Shown here piece after piece: positions 17,696 to 24,865 of a stretch of 35,907 bases of DNA (position 1 is the stretch's first letter; every line of letters begins with the position of its first letter). A model generated the notes under the pieces. It did no database searches and was not told the origin of the DNA. It worked only from the letters and a program-made list of their open reading frames with translations. The stretch is from Campylobacterales bacterium (GTDB lineage Bacteria; Campylobacterota; Campylobacteria; Campylobacterales; QNZT01): assembly GCA_027056215.1 (NCBI GenBank), contig JALULO010000112.1:1-35907 (forward strand), given 5' to 3'. A program made the translations under genes and the position numbers.

Positions 17696-18138
17696 TGCGT
17701 AAAGGATTTGGACTATTGGTTGCGATTTTAATCATGATGACGGTTGCCTTGTTGATGACAATGATGATCTCTTACAGTACCAGTTCTGTAAAATCAACCA
17801 TTGACCTTTACTTAAAAGAACAAGCAGAGATCTTAACCAGAAATGCGACGGAGTATACGCTTTTAGCGATCTCGGGACACAATAACACACAAAATTGTAT
17901 TGAAGAAATCAATGCGACTTATCCTAGCGCTACAGCACCGACGCATCATATTCATGTCAATGTATGGTATATTGGAGATGGTATTCCTGTAAGTTGTTCG
18001 CATATTTTGGAAAACAATATTACAACAGCTGATTCTAATCTAACAGCTATTATTGATGTTGTTGTAAGTGTCGATCAAGCTAGAACAGGTATTACAGAGC
18101 CTATACGTTTACACAGACGGACAATTCAAAAACCTTGA
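17695..18138 (+). CDS. Prepilin-like protein 3 lacking Glu5 (MshP/GspK-like)
   Basis: 147 residues from the ATG at 17695. A TTG at 17692 could add one residue, but the ATG reproduces the TGATG junction seen upstream. RKG then FGLLVAILIMM forms a prepilin-type signal, with Val instead of Glu at mature position 5. Pilins that lack Glu5, such as GspK, sit at the filament tip, where no subunit above them needs the contact. The helix (5-27) is unusually Met-rich. The remainder is a small domain with two Cys and three acidic sequons (EINAT, ENNIT, DSNLT). Size and last position in the operon fit MshP or PilX-like minor pilins. Confidence 0.75.
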   Translation: MRKGFGLLVAILIMMTVALLMTMMISYSTSSVKSTIDLYLKEQAEILTRNATEYTLLAISGHNNTQNCIEEINATYPSATAPTHHIHVNVWYIGDGIPVSCSHILENNITTADSNLTAIIDVVVSVDQARTGITEPIRLHRRTIQKP

Positions 18139-18165
18139 TTTTACATACACTACACACTTATATGC

Positions 18166-18171
18166 TATACT
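18166..18171 (+). promoter_or_regulatory. Candidate -10 for the KCG peptide gene
   Basis: TATACT lies 36 bases before the ATG, followed by AACACAGGAGAG as ribosome-binding site. TTTACA at 18140-18145 could act as -35, though its 20-base spacing is long. Confidence 0.4.
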
Positions 18172-18207
18172 TTACTTGTATTTAAAATTTAACACAGGAG
18201 AGAGAGT

Positions 18208-18429
18208 ATGCGTACAACAAAATTGATTATTGCATTATTGGCTGCGTCATTTATATCTACAGCAGTTTATGCAAAATGCGGCGGTGGTATGATGGATCAT
18301 GCGACAGCAAAAGCTAAAGAGGTTGTTTCGCAAGAAACAAATGCAACAGTACAAAAAGCCAAAACGACAGTTAAAACCAAAGCCAAAGAGATGGTAAAAG
18401 GTAAATGTGGCGTAGGAAAATGCGGTTGA
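18208..18429 (+). CDS. Small secreted KCG-motif peptide, possible metal-binding or modified peptide
   Basis: 73 residues. Residues 1-22 form a clear signal peptide (cleavage after VYA). The mature part starts KCGGGMMDH, continues with a Lys/Ala/Thr-rich helix-forming stretch, and ends KGKCGVGKCG. Cys-Gly clusters in a short secreted low-complexity peptide resemble precursors processed by MNIO (DUF692) enzymes, such as the EGKCG-type HvfA or bufferin peptides that bind copper. No MNIO gene or DoxX-type partner is in the window, so this match is tentative. One PglB-type sequon (ETNAT) is present. It has its own promoter and a strong AGGAGAGAG ribosome-binding site, suggesting high expression. 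It could equally be a simple Cys-rich stress peptide. Confidence 0.65.
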   Translation: MRTTKLIIALLAASFISTAVYAKCGGGMMDHATAKAKEVVSQETNATVQKAKTTVKTKAKEMVKGKCGVGKCG

Positions 18430-18452
18430 TTATAAACCACTTTTAATCTCCC

Positions 18453-18484
18453 GTCCCGTCAATACGACCTTCCTTTGGCGGGAC
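18453..18484 (+). terminator. Hairpin downstream of the KCG peptide gene
   Basis: GTCCCG and CGGGAC form a 6-bp GC-rich stem around a 20-base loop, 24 bases after the stop codon. There is no U tract, so it may be a 3' stabilising hairpin rather than a true terminator. Confidence 0.35.
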
Positions 18485-18487
18485 ACC

Positions 18488-18616
18488 TTAAGTGTATTTG
18501 CACCATTTAGCATATCTCAAACGGCTTCACGGTGGGTATCCCCAAAATTTGTTCCAAATTTTGACCCTACCGCTGTAGATGTTATTCGATAAGCTAAACG
18601 GTGCAAATACATTTAG
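18488..18616. mobile_element. MITE-like inverted-repeat element with a REP-like core
   Basis: The ends are inverted repeats of 29 bases (18488-18516 and 18588-18616) that agree at 25 positions and share the core TGTATTTGCACC. A TA dinucleotide occurs at both edges (18489-18490, 18614-18615), as expected for Tc1/mariner-type insertions. The centre (18531-18571) is another palindrome: AAAATTTG-TTC-CAAATTTT flanked by GGTGGG and CCCTACC. On the minus strand this centre has a GTAG head and GAA loop like the REP copies near 33. There is no coding capacity. It lies in the 262-base gap before obg. Confidence 0.5.
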
Positions 18617-18657
18617 TACTAATAAAACATCATAATTTCATTCTCATCAATTTTTGC

Positions 18658-18663
18658 TATAAT
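18658..18663 (+). promoter_or_regulatory. -10 promoter element of the obg operon
   Basis: TATAAT preceded by TTTTTGC, the standard Campylobacterota housekeeping pattern, 29 bases before the obg ATG. Confidence 0.65.
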
Positions 18664-18691
18664 CGCGAAAGATTATAATGCAAAGGCAAAT

Positions 18692-19792
18692 ATGTTTATA
18701 GATAATGTTGAACTGACACTCAGTTCTGGTAAAGGCGGTGCTGGTTCGGTATCGTTTCGTCAAGAGAAATTTGTTCTCAAAGGTGGTCCTGATGGTGGCG
18801 ACGGTGGACGTGGTGGTGATGTTTTTTTTCAAGTAGATAAAAATAGTCATACACTCTCCTCCTTTCGTGGCAAAAATCACATGAAAGCTAAAAATGGCAA
18901 TCCCGGTGAAGGACGAAAAAAGTATGGCAAAAAAGGTGAATCACTAACTGTTGTCGTGCCTCCTGGAACGCAAGTATTGGATCCACAAAGTGGTGAAGTT
19001 TTACTAGATTTAACCCAAGACGGAGAAATTGTAAAATTTTTAGAAGGGGGAAAGGGTGGACTGGGTAACTGGCACTTTAGAAGTTCCACCAATCAAAGAC
19101 CTACCTATGCACAGCCTGGGCTTCCAGGGGAGACAAAACAGGTGCGACTTGAGTTAAAGCTTATCGCTGATGTTGGTTTGGTAGGATTTCCAAATGTAGG
19201 AAAATCAACGCTTATCTCCACCGTATCCAATGCAACACCGGAAGTTGCCAATTATGAATTTACAACGCTTACACCAAAGCTGGGTGTTGTTCAGATTGAT
19301 GCTTTTAGTGCATTTGTGATGGCAGATATTCCCGGTATCATTGAAGGGGCGAGTGATGGTCGTGGTTTGGGATTTGATTTTTTACGGCATATCGAGCGTA
19401 CCAAGTTTTTGTTGTTCATGATTGATTTGGCAAATTATCGACCACTTGAAGAACAGTATGATGTTCTCAAAGAGGAGTTGGCAAATTTTTCAGATGAACT
19501 TAAAGACCGCAATTTTGCTATCGCTTTGAGTCGTGCTGATGCCTTGAGTGAAGAAGAAGTTGTAAGTAAAACCAGAGATTTTTTAAAACATTTGGATTTA
19601 AAAGAAGAGACACATGGCAATAAATACCAATTTTTAGAAAAGTTTCCAACATATCTACAAGATACTGAGTTACCGGCTGTGTATGATAAAACAAAACCTT
19701 TTTTCGTTGCACCCTTTTCATCAATATCTCAAATCAATATAGATCCACTTCGTTATGCACTCTCAGATATCGTATCCAAAGAGCAAATGTGA
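18692..19792 (+). CDS. obg: Obg/CgtA GTPase
   Basis: A 366-residue GTPase that binds the large ribosomal subunit and links ribosome assembly to growth and stress state. The glycine-rich Obg fold occupies residues 1-158 (GKGGAGSV, GGPDGGDGGRGGDV). The G domain follows with G1 GFPNVGKS (165-172), switch I TTLTP, and G3 DIPG (212-215). The G4 motif is SRAD (280-283) where NKxD is usual, so the guanine-specifying Asn and Lys are both replaced. The third domain is short. This is the first gene of a run in which proB begins inside its stop (GTGA). All other features are typical for the family. Confidence 0.96.
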   Translation: MFIDNVELTLSSGKGGAGSVSFRQEKFVLKGGPDGGDGGRGGDVFFQVDKNSHTLSSFRGKNHMKAKNGNPGEGRKKYGKKGESLTVVVPPGTQVLDPQSGEVLLDLTQDGEIVKFLEGGKGGLGNWHFRSSTNQRPTYAQPGLPGETKQVRLELKLIADVGLVGFPNVGKSTLISTVSNATPEVANYEFTTLTPKLGVVQIDAFSAFVMADIPGIIEGASDGRGLGFDFLRHIERTKFLLFMIDLANYRPLEEQYDVLKEELANFSDELKDRNFAIALSRADALSEEEVVSKTRDFLKHLDLKEETHGNKYQFLEKFPTYLQDTELPAVYDKTKPFFVAPFSSISQINIDPLRYALSDIVSKEQM

Positions 19793-20562
19793 AGCGTATC
19801 GTTGTTAAAGTTGGCTCTCATGTCTTAAGTGAGCAAAACAGGTTGGCAAAAGAACGTATCACAAACTTGGTTAAATTGTTATGCGATTTGCAACAAAAGT
19901 ATGAAGTGATACTGGTCTCTTCTGGTGCAGTTGCGGCGGGGTATTCAAAACTGAAAATAGACAAATCGATACTGGCAAATCGTCAAGCGATCGCTTCTGT
20001 TGGACAGCCATATCTGATGAGCGTTTATCAAAAAAAGTTTGCTGCTGCTGATATTTTAACAGCACAGGTACTACTCACAGCGGATGATTTTGATTCTCGT
20101 AAACGCACGGCTCATGCAAAAAGTGCAGTTAGCAAACTACTTAAATATAATATCATACCCATCATCAATGAAAATGATACAACAGCAACAGAAGAGCTTG
20201 TCTTTGGGGACAATGACCAACTCTCAGCCCATGTTGCATACTATTTTGATGCAGATATGCTAGTGATTCTCTCAGATATCGATGGTTATTATGATAGTGA
20301 TCCAAGAGAGAATAAAAATGCAAAAATTCTTAAAGAGGTTTCACAGATAAGAGATGAAGATTTAGAGATTCCATGTGATCCAAATCATACTTTTGCAACT
20401 GGTGGTATCGCGACAAAACTTAAAGCCGCAAAATTTTTGCTCGAACATGAAAAAGAGATGTTTATGACCACTGGATTTGATCTCAGTATCATCCGAAGTT
20501 TTTTACTTGAAGGTAAACAGATTGGCGGTACACACTTTTGTAAGGAGATCCCATGCGTATAG
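19789..20562 (+). CDS. proB: Glutamate 5-kinase
   Basis: Phosphorylates glutamate to glutamyl-5-phosphate, the first step of proline synthesis. The 257 residues cover the amino-acid kinase fold only: KVGSHVL at the N-terminus, SSGAVAAG (44-51), a NENDTT substrate loop, FGDNDQLSA, and SDIDGYYDSDPR. The C-terminal PUA domain of the E. coli enzyme is absent, as is common in Campylobacterota. The start is a GTG overlapping the obg stop by four bases, which implies coupled translation. The 3' end overlaps fmt by ten bases. proA is not in the window. Confidence 0.95.
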   Translation: MKRIVVKVGSHVLSEQNRLAKERITNLVKLLCDLQQKYEVILVSSGAVAAGYSKLKIDKSILANRQAIASVGQPYLMSVYQKKFAAADILTAQVLLTADDFDSRKRTAHAKSAVSKLLKYNIIPIINENDTTATEELVFGDNDQLSAHVAYYFDADMLVILSDIDGYYDSDPRENKNAKILKEVSQIRDEDLEIPCDPNHTFATGGIATKLKAAKFLLEHEKEMFMTTGFDLSIIRSFLLEGKQIGGTHFCKEIPCV

Positions 20563-21464
20563 TGTTTATGGGAACACCTTCTTATGCTACAGAAATTTTA
20601 AAAGCACTTTTACATGAAGAGGGCATAGATGTGGTTTCGCTGATCACGCAACCGGATAAGCCTGTTGGTAGAAAACAGATTTTAACCCCGCCGGATACAA
20701 AAAAGTACTGTCTTGAACATGAAGTTTTGATTGATATCTTTCAGCCTAAAAGTTTACGAAATGATGAAAGTATCGCTTATATCAAAAAACATAATCCTGA
20801 TTTCATCGTAGTAGCTGCTTTTGGGCAAATCTTGCCTCAAGCAGTTTTAGAGATAGCACCTTGTATCAATCTTCATGCGTCATTGTTGCCCAAGTATCGC
20901 GGTGCTTCACCCATACAAGCAGCCATCTTAGATGTCCAAAGATATAGCGGTGTAACGTCTATGCTTATGGATGTCGGACTTGATACAGGGGATATACTGG
21001 GATATAGTATGCTTGATATCAGAGATAAAGATGCTGTGATATTGTTTGAAGAACTCTCTTATTTGGCTGCAACACTTTGTTTAAAAACACTCAAAAAATT
21101 TGATATATTAAAACCTTTACCACAGATTGATTGTGACAGTACCTATGCTAAAAAAATCAAAAAAAGTGATGGTGAAATTACGTTTGAAAATGCTTCAAAA
21201 GTTTACGCAAAGTATCTTGCATTTATCTTTTGGCCAGGTATCTTTTTGAAAAGTGGCTTGAAACTTAAAAATCTTTCACTACATCAGTGTGATGGATCTT
21301 TTAGAGAGGGAGAAATAGTAGAAATCTCAGATGACTATATCATCATAGGTTGCAAGAGCGGTGCTTTGAAGATTAAGGAAGTACAACCACCATCTAAAAA
21401 AGTGATGGGTGTGATAGATTATATACGTGGAAAAAGGTTAAGTGTTGGAGATACTTTATCTTGA
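20553..21464 (+). CDS. fmt: Methionyl-tRNA formyltransferase
   Basis: Formylates initiator Met-tRNA with 10-formyl-tetrahydrofolate in the cytoplasm, allowing bacterial translation initiation. 303 residues. The catalytic triad N106, H108 and D144 falls at the same numbers as in E. coli, with the SLLPKYRGASPIQ loop and DTGDIL. The N-terminal MRIVFMGTP strand and the C-terminal OB-like domain (about 200-300) complete the family layout. AAGGAGATCC precedes the ATG, which lies inside the end of proB; the 3' end overlaps birA by 23 bases. Confidence 0.96.
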   Translation: MRIVFMGTPSYATEILKALLHEEGIDVVSLITQPDKPVGRKQILTPPDTKKYCLEHEVLIDIFQPKSLRNDESIAYIKKHNPDFIVVAAFGQILPQAVLEIAPCINLHASLLPKYRGASPIQAAILDVQRYSGVTSMLMDVGLDTGDILGYSMLDIRDKDAVILFEELSYLAATLCLKTLKKFDILKPLPQIDCDSTYAKKIKKSDGEITFENASKVYAKYLAFIFWPGIFLKSGLKLKNLSLHQCDGSFREGEIVEISDDYIIIGCKSGALKIKEVQPPSKKVMGVIDYIRGKRLSVGDTLS

Positions 21465-22089
21465 GAGTATAGACTCTACGCATCGCTATCTGATCGATGC
21501 TTTAAAACAAAAAAGTATTCGACCTCCTTATGCAATCAGTGCACAAAGGCAATTGGCTGGAATCGGAAGTCGTGGTAATCTTTGGACTGGTATAGAGGGT
21601 AATCTTTTTTTATCTTTTTGTCTTTATAAAAGTGAGTTGCCTTCAGATTTACCGATACAATCCATGTCGATATATTTTTCGTTTATTTTCAAAGAACTGT
21701 TGTCTGATCTTGGTTCAAAGATATGGTTAAAATGGCCGAATGATTTTTATATAAAAGAGAAAAAAATCGGAGGTACTATCACGTCTATATTACATGAAAA
21801 TATGGTTGTTTGTTCTATAGGATTAAACCTTTTGGCAGCACCACATGATTTTGGAGTTTTAGATATTTCGGTAGATAAAGATAAGCTTCTTTTTGATTAT
21901 TTTTTAAAATTAAAAGAAGATATTTTTTGGAAGGATATATTTAGAAAATATAAGGTAGAATTTTTACAATCTACAAAATATACATACTATGACGGAAATA
22001 GTGCAAAAAAGGTTTCTTTAAGAGAAGCAGAGCTGCTTGAAGATGGGTCGATTTATTTAGAAAACAGAAGGATATACAGTTTAAGATGA
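21442..22089 (+). CDS. birA: Biotin-[acetyl-CoA-carboxylase] ligase
   Basis: Attaches biotin to the biotin carboxyl carrier protein. The 215 residues form the catalytic domain without the N-terminal DNA-binding domain of E. coli BirA, so this is a ligase only. Visible motifs: ESIDSTH, the biotin-loop GIGSRGNLW, and LKWPNDFYIKEKKIGG with the catalytic-type Lys. No ATG is available at the 5' end; GTG at 21442 (or TTG at 21445) within the end of fmt is the start, with AAAAAGG upstream. Its stop overlaps the parA start (ATGA). Confidence 0.93.
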   Translation: MLEILYLESIDSTHRYLIDALKQKSIRPPYAISAQRQLAGIGSRGNLWTGIEGNLFLSFCLYKSELPSDLPIQSMSIYFSFIFKELLSDLGSKIWLKWPNDFYIKEKKIGGTITSILHENMVVCSIGLNLLAAPHDFGVLDISVDKDKLLFDYFLKLKEDIFWKDIFRKYKVEFLQSTKYTYYDGNSAKKVSLREAELLEDGSIYLENRRIYSLR

Positions 22090-22877
22090 GTGAAATTATA
22101 GCTATAGCAAACCAAAAGGGTGGTGTCGGAAAAACTACAACAGCAGTAAATCTTGCTGCTTCACTTGCTGTAGCAGAAAAAAGAGTTTTACTGATTGATA
22201 TCGATCCACAAGCAAATGCTACAACTGGTTTAGGATTTGTCAGAAGTGATTATGAGTTTAATATCTATCACGTCTTAATCGGACGTAAAAAGATGTCACA
22301 GGCAATCCTTACATCAAACATTGAGATGCTTGATCTTGTTCCTGCAAACATCGGTTTAGTTGGATTGGAAAAAGATTTTTATGATAGTGGTATCCAAAAT
22401 AAAGAGCTTGTCTTAAAAGAAAAATTAGATGAAGTGAAAGACAACTATGACTATATCATCATCGATTCTCCTCCAGCCCTCGGTCCCATTACTATCAATG
22501 CTTTAAGTGCATCCAATTCTGTGATTATTCCTATTCAGTGTGAATTTTATGCCCTAGAAGGGTTAGCACAGTTGTTAAATACGATCAAGTTAATTAAAAA
22601 AACAATCAATCCAAAACTCAATATCAAAGGTTTCTTGCCTACGATGTATAGTGCACAAAATAATCTTTCAAAAAATGTACTTTATGATTTGCAACAACAT
22701 TTTAGCAGTAAACTATTTACATTAGAAGAGAGTGAAGAGAAATATATCGTTATACCTCGTAACGTTAAATTAGCAGAATCTCCAAGTTTTGGTAAGCCTA
22801 TTTTACTTTATGATATAAAATCGACTGGTTCAATCGCATATCAGCATCTTGCACAATCGATTCTTGATGCAGGCTAA
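22086..22877 (+). CDS. parA: Chromosome partitioning ATPase ParA/Soj
   Basis: A deviant Walker-type ATPase that segregates the replication origin together with ParB. 263 residues. The motifs are KGGVGKTT (residues 11-18), LIDIDPQANAT, and the Walker B-like YIIIDSPPALG. It is the chromosomal (Soj) size with no N-terminal DNA-binding extension. The start codon overlaps the birA stop by four bases. parB follows after an 81-base gap holding a small hairpin and a possible promoter. Confidence 0.96.
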   Translation: MSEIIAIANQKGGVGKTTTAVNLAASLAVAEKRVLLIDIDPQANATTGLGFVRSDYEFNIYHVLIGRKKMSQAILTSNIEMLDLVPANIGLVGLEKDFYDSGIQNKELVLKEKLDEVKDNYDYIIIDSPPALGPITINALSASNSVIIPIQCEFYALEGLAQLLNTIKLIKKTINPKLNIKGFLPTMYSAQNNLSKNVLYDLQQHFSSKLFTLEESEEKYIVIPRNVKLAESPSFGKPILLYDIKSTGSIAYQHLAQSILDAG

Positions 22878-22909
22878 TCCGAAAAAACAAATCAACTTAA
22901 AACTATTTC

Positions 22910-22932
22910 TGATCTATCCAGATCAATACAAT
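22910..22932 (+). promoter_or_regulatory. Hairpin plus candidate -10 in the parA-parB gap
   Basis: TGATCT-ATCC-AGATCA is a 6-bp inverted repeat, immediately followed by TACAAT (22927-22932), 26 bases before the parB ATG. The arrangement could be an operator over a parB-specific promoter, or a simple mRNA hairpin. It is unlike the usual parS palindrome. Confidence 0.3.
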
Positions 22933-22958
22933 AAAAATTATGCAAATAGGAGCTATTT

Positions 22959-23834
22959 ATGGCAAAAAATAGATTGGGTAGAGGATTAGGTGCAATCCTC
23001 GATGATGTAGAAGATGCTTATCGAAAAGATATAGAAAGTGATACTACTGTTGTAAGAGATATTCCTTTATCCGAAATCAAGCCTAATATCTACCAACCAC
23101 GTAAAAGTTTTAATGAAGAAGCACTTCAAGAACTAGCGCATTCACTTGAAAAACATGGTCAGTTACAACCAATAGTCGTTATTCAAAAAGATGAAGGTTT
23201 TATGATTATTGCCGGTGAAAGAAGATTCCGTGCATCAAAACTTGCTGGATTTGAGACGATTAAAGCTATCGTTGCTAACTATGAAAATGAAAATTTACGG
23301 GAATTGGCTTTAATTGAAAATATCCAAAGAGAAAATCTTTCTCCTCTTGAATTGGCTCAGTCCTATAAAGAGTTAATAGAAGAGTATCAAATAACACAAG
23401 ATGAATTAGGTGATATTATTCATAAAAGTCGCTCTCAAATTACAAATACTTTGCGTTTATTGCAATTGTCCGCTTATACTCAGGATTTATTGAGCACTGG
23501 AAAAATAACACAAGGTCATGCCAAGGTATTAGTTGGACTTGATTTGGAAGCCGAAAAGCTTATAGCAGATACAATTATCGGGCAAAAACTCAGTGTTCGC
23601 GATAGTGAAGAGCTTGTTAAAAGTTTAAAAGAAAATGTGCATGAAAGAGATAACGATACCAAAGAAACAGTACAATTTCAGACTTCTTCAAAAAAATTTC
23701 CTGAAATGAAAAATATCGTGCGAAAATTGCAGGATAAAGGATTTAAAGTTTCAAATACTAAAAACAAAATAGCGCTTACTTTTGAAGATGAGTCACAAGT
23801 TAATGCGTTCTTATCGATATTATCAGATAATTAA
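22959..23834 (+). CDS. parB: Chromosome partitioning protein ParB/Spo0J
   Basis: Binds parS centromere sites and spreads as a CTP-gated clamp; partner of ParA. 291 residues. The N-terminal RLGRGLGAIL box (ParA-stimulating) is followed by the IKPNIYQPRKSF segment, the CTP-binding GERRFRA (86-92), ALIENIQRENLSPLE, and a helix-turn-helix around IIHKSRSQITNTLRLL. The C-terminal dimerisation domain (about 240-291) ends the protein. AATAGGAGC precedes the ATG. No parS-like palindrome was noticed in the window. Confidence 0.96.
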   Translation: MAKNRLGRGLGAILDDVEDAYRKDIESDTTVVRDIPLSEIKPNIYQPRKSFNEEALQELAHSLEKHGQLQPIVVIQKDEGFMIIAGERRFRASKLAGFETIKAIVANYENENLRELALIENIQRENLSPLELAQSYKELIEEYQITQDELGDIIHKSRSQITNTLRLLQLSAYTQDLLSTGKITQGHAKVLVGLDLEAEKLIADTIIGQKLSVRDSEELVKSLKENVHERDNDTKETVQFQTSSKKFPEMKNIVRKLQDKGFKVSNTKNKIALTFEDESQVNAFLSILSDN

Positions 23835-23880
23835 ATTTTTCTTTATGAATTGTATGATACAATCATGCGAATTTTTCATG

Positions 23881-23886
23881 TATAAT
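23881..23886 (+). promoter_or_regulatory. -10 promoter element of the ATP synthase operon
   Basis: TATAAT preceded by AATTTTTCATG, 27 bases before the atpF' ATG in the 78-base gap after parB. The T-rich tract in place of a -35 box is typical of this phylum. Confidence 0.6.
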
Positions 23887-23912
23887 TTGAAAAAACTTAC
23901 AAAAGGCTACTT

Positions 23913-24338
23913 ATGTTAGATATACAATTTGGTGTACTGTTATTTATTGCGGTGTTGTTCCTTGCTCTTATCTTTATTCTCAATAAAATGCTTTATCAGC
24001 CACTGTTGGCTTTTATGGATAAAAGAGATGAAACAATCAAAGATGATATGAAATCTGCCAAACAGATGGGAAATGATGTTGAAGAGGCTCAAAAAGTTGC
24101 ACATGATACAATTCTTGAGGCAAAATCACAAGCACATAAGATTCGTGAGAGTGCTACAGCCCAAGCAAAAGAAAAAGCAGAGAAATTGATCGATAGTGCA
24201 AAAGAGACAATTGATGGCAAATACAATGATTTTACACAATCACTTCTTTCACAAAGAGAAGAGTTGAAAAAAAGTATTTCTGCAAATGTTCCTGCTTATC
24301 AGAAAAGTATTCAAAACAAATTAAAAAAATTATCATAA
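23913..24338 (+). CDS. atpF': ATP synthase F0 subunit b'
   Basis: Peripheral-stalk subunit of the F-type ATP synthase. 141 residues: one N-terminal transmembrane helix (about 5-27) then a long charged helix expected to pair with subunit b. The sequence MDKRDETIKDDMKSA at the start of the stalk is typical. Having both b and b' is shared by Campylobacterota, cyanobacteria and some alphaproteobacteria. It opens the ATP synthase gene block and ends 10 bases before atpF. Confidence 0.93.
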   Translation: MLDIQFGVLLFIAVLFLALIFILNKMLYQPLLAFMDKRDETIKDDMKSAKQMGNDVEEAQKVAHDTILEAKSQAHKIRESATAQAKEKAEKLIDSAKETIDGKYNDFTQSLLSQREELKKSISANVPAYQKSIQNKLKKLS

Positions 24339-24348
24339 AGGAGAGCAG

Positions 24349-24864
24349 TTGAAACTTAGATATCTAATCATCTTGTTGTTACCTGCAATTGCGTTTGCTG
24401 GAGAATCTGAAGCAAATAGTGGAACAGATATAATGGCAAGGACAATTAACTTTATTATTTTTGCAGGGATCTTGTATTATCTGATTGCAGATAAAGTGAA
24501 AGCATATTTTAAAGGAAGAACCAGAGGTATTGCCAATCAACTTACAGAGATACAAGAAAAATTAAATTCTGCTAAACAAGCAAAAGAAGATGCTTTGGCT
24601 GACGCAAAAAATGCTGATGCTAAAGCAAAAGAGTTGGTAGAAATTGCTAAGAATGAGGCATCATTTATAAGTGACAAAATTGCCCAAGATACTAAAACTG
24701 AAATCGCACATCTTGAAAAAGCATTACAAGAGCGTATGGAGATAGAAGAAAAAAAGATGGGAAAAGAGGTTGTATCAGAAGTTATTGATGAACTTTTTGC
24801 AGATGGGAAAATCAAACTGAGTAATGATGATTTCTTAAATATTATCAAAAAGAAGGTAGCTTGA
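24349..24864 (+). CDS. atpF: ATP synthase F0 subunit b
   Basis: Second peripheral-stalk subunit. 171 residues. The first ~17 residues look like a cleavable signal sequence (ending AFAG), followed by a transmembrane helix (about 30-48) and a long Ala/Lys/Glu-rich helix. The start is a TTG with AAAGGAGAG seven bases upstream; no in-frame ATG fits the family start. One base separates its stop from the atpH ATG. Confidence 0.92.
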   Translation: MKLRYLIILLLPAIAFAGESEANSGTDIMARTINFIIFAGILYYLIADKVKAYFKGRTRGIANQLTEIQEKLNSAKQAKEDALADAKNADAKAKELVEIAKNEASFISDKIAQDTKTEIAHLEKALQERMEIEEKKMGKEVVSEVIDELFADGKIKLSNDDFLNIIKKKVA

Positions 24865-24865
24865 G

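Noticed and set aside
18430..18691. tRNA or riboswitch in the gap before obg
   Set aside because: No cloverleaf, CCA end or known riboswitch core is visible; the structure is explained by inverted repeats.
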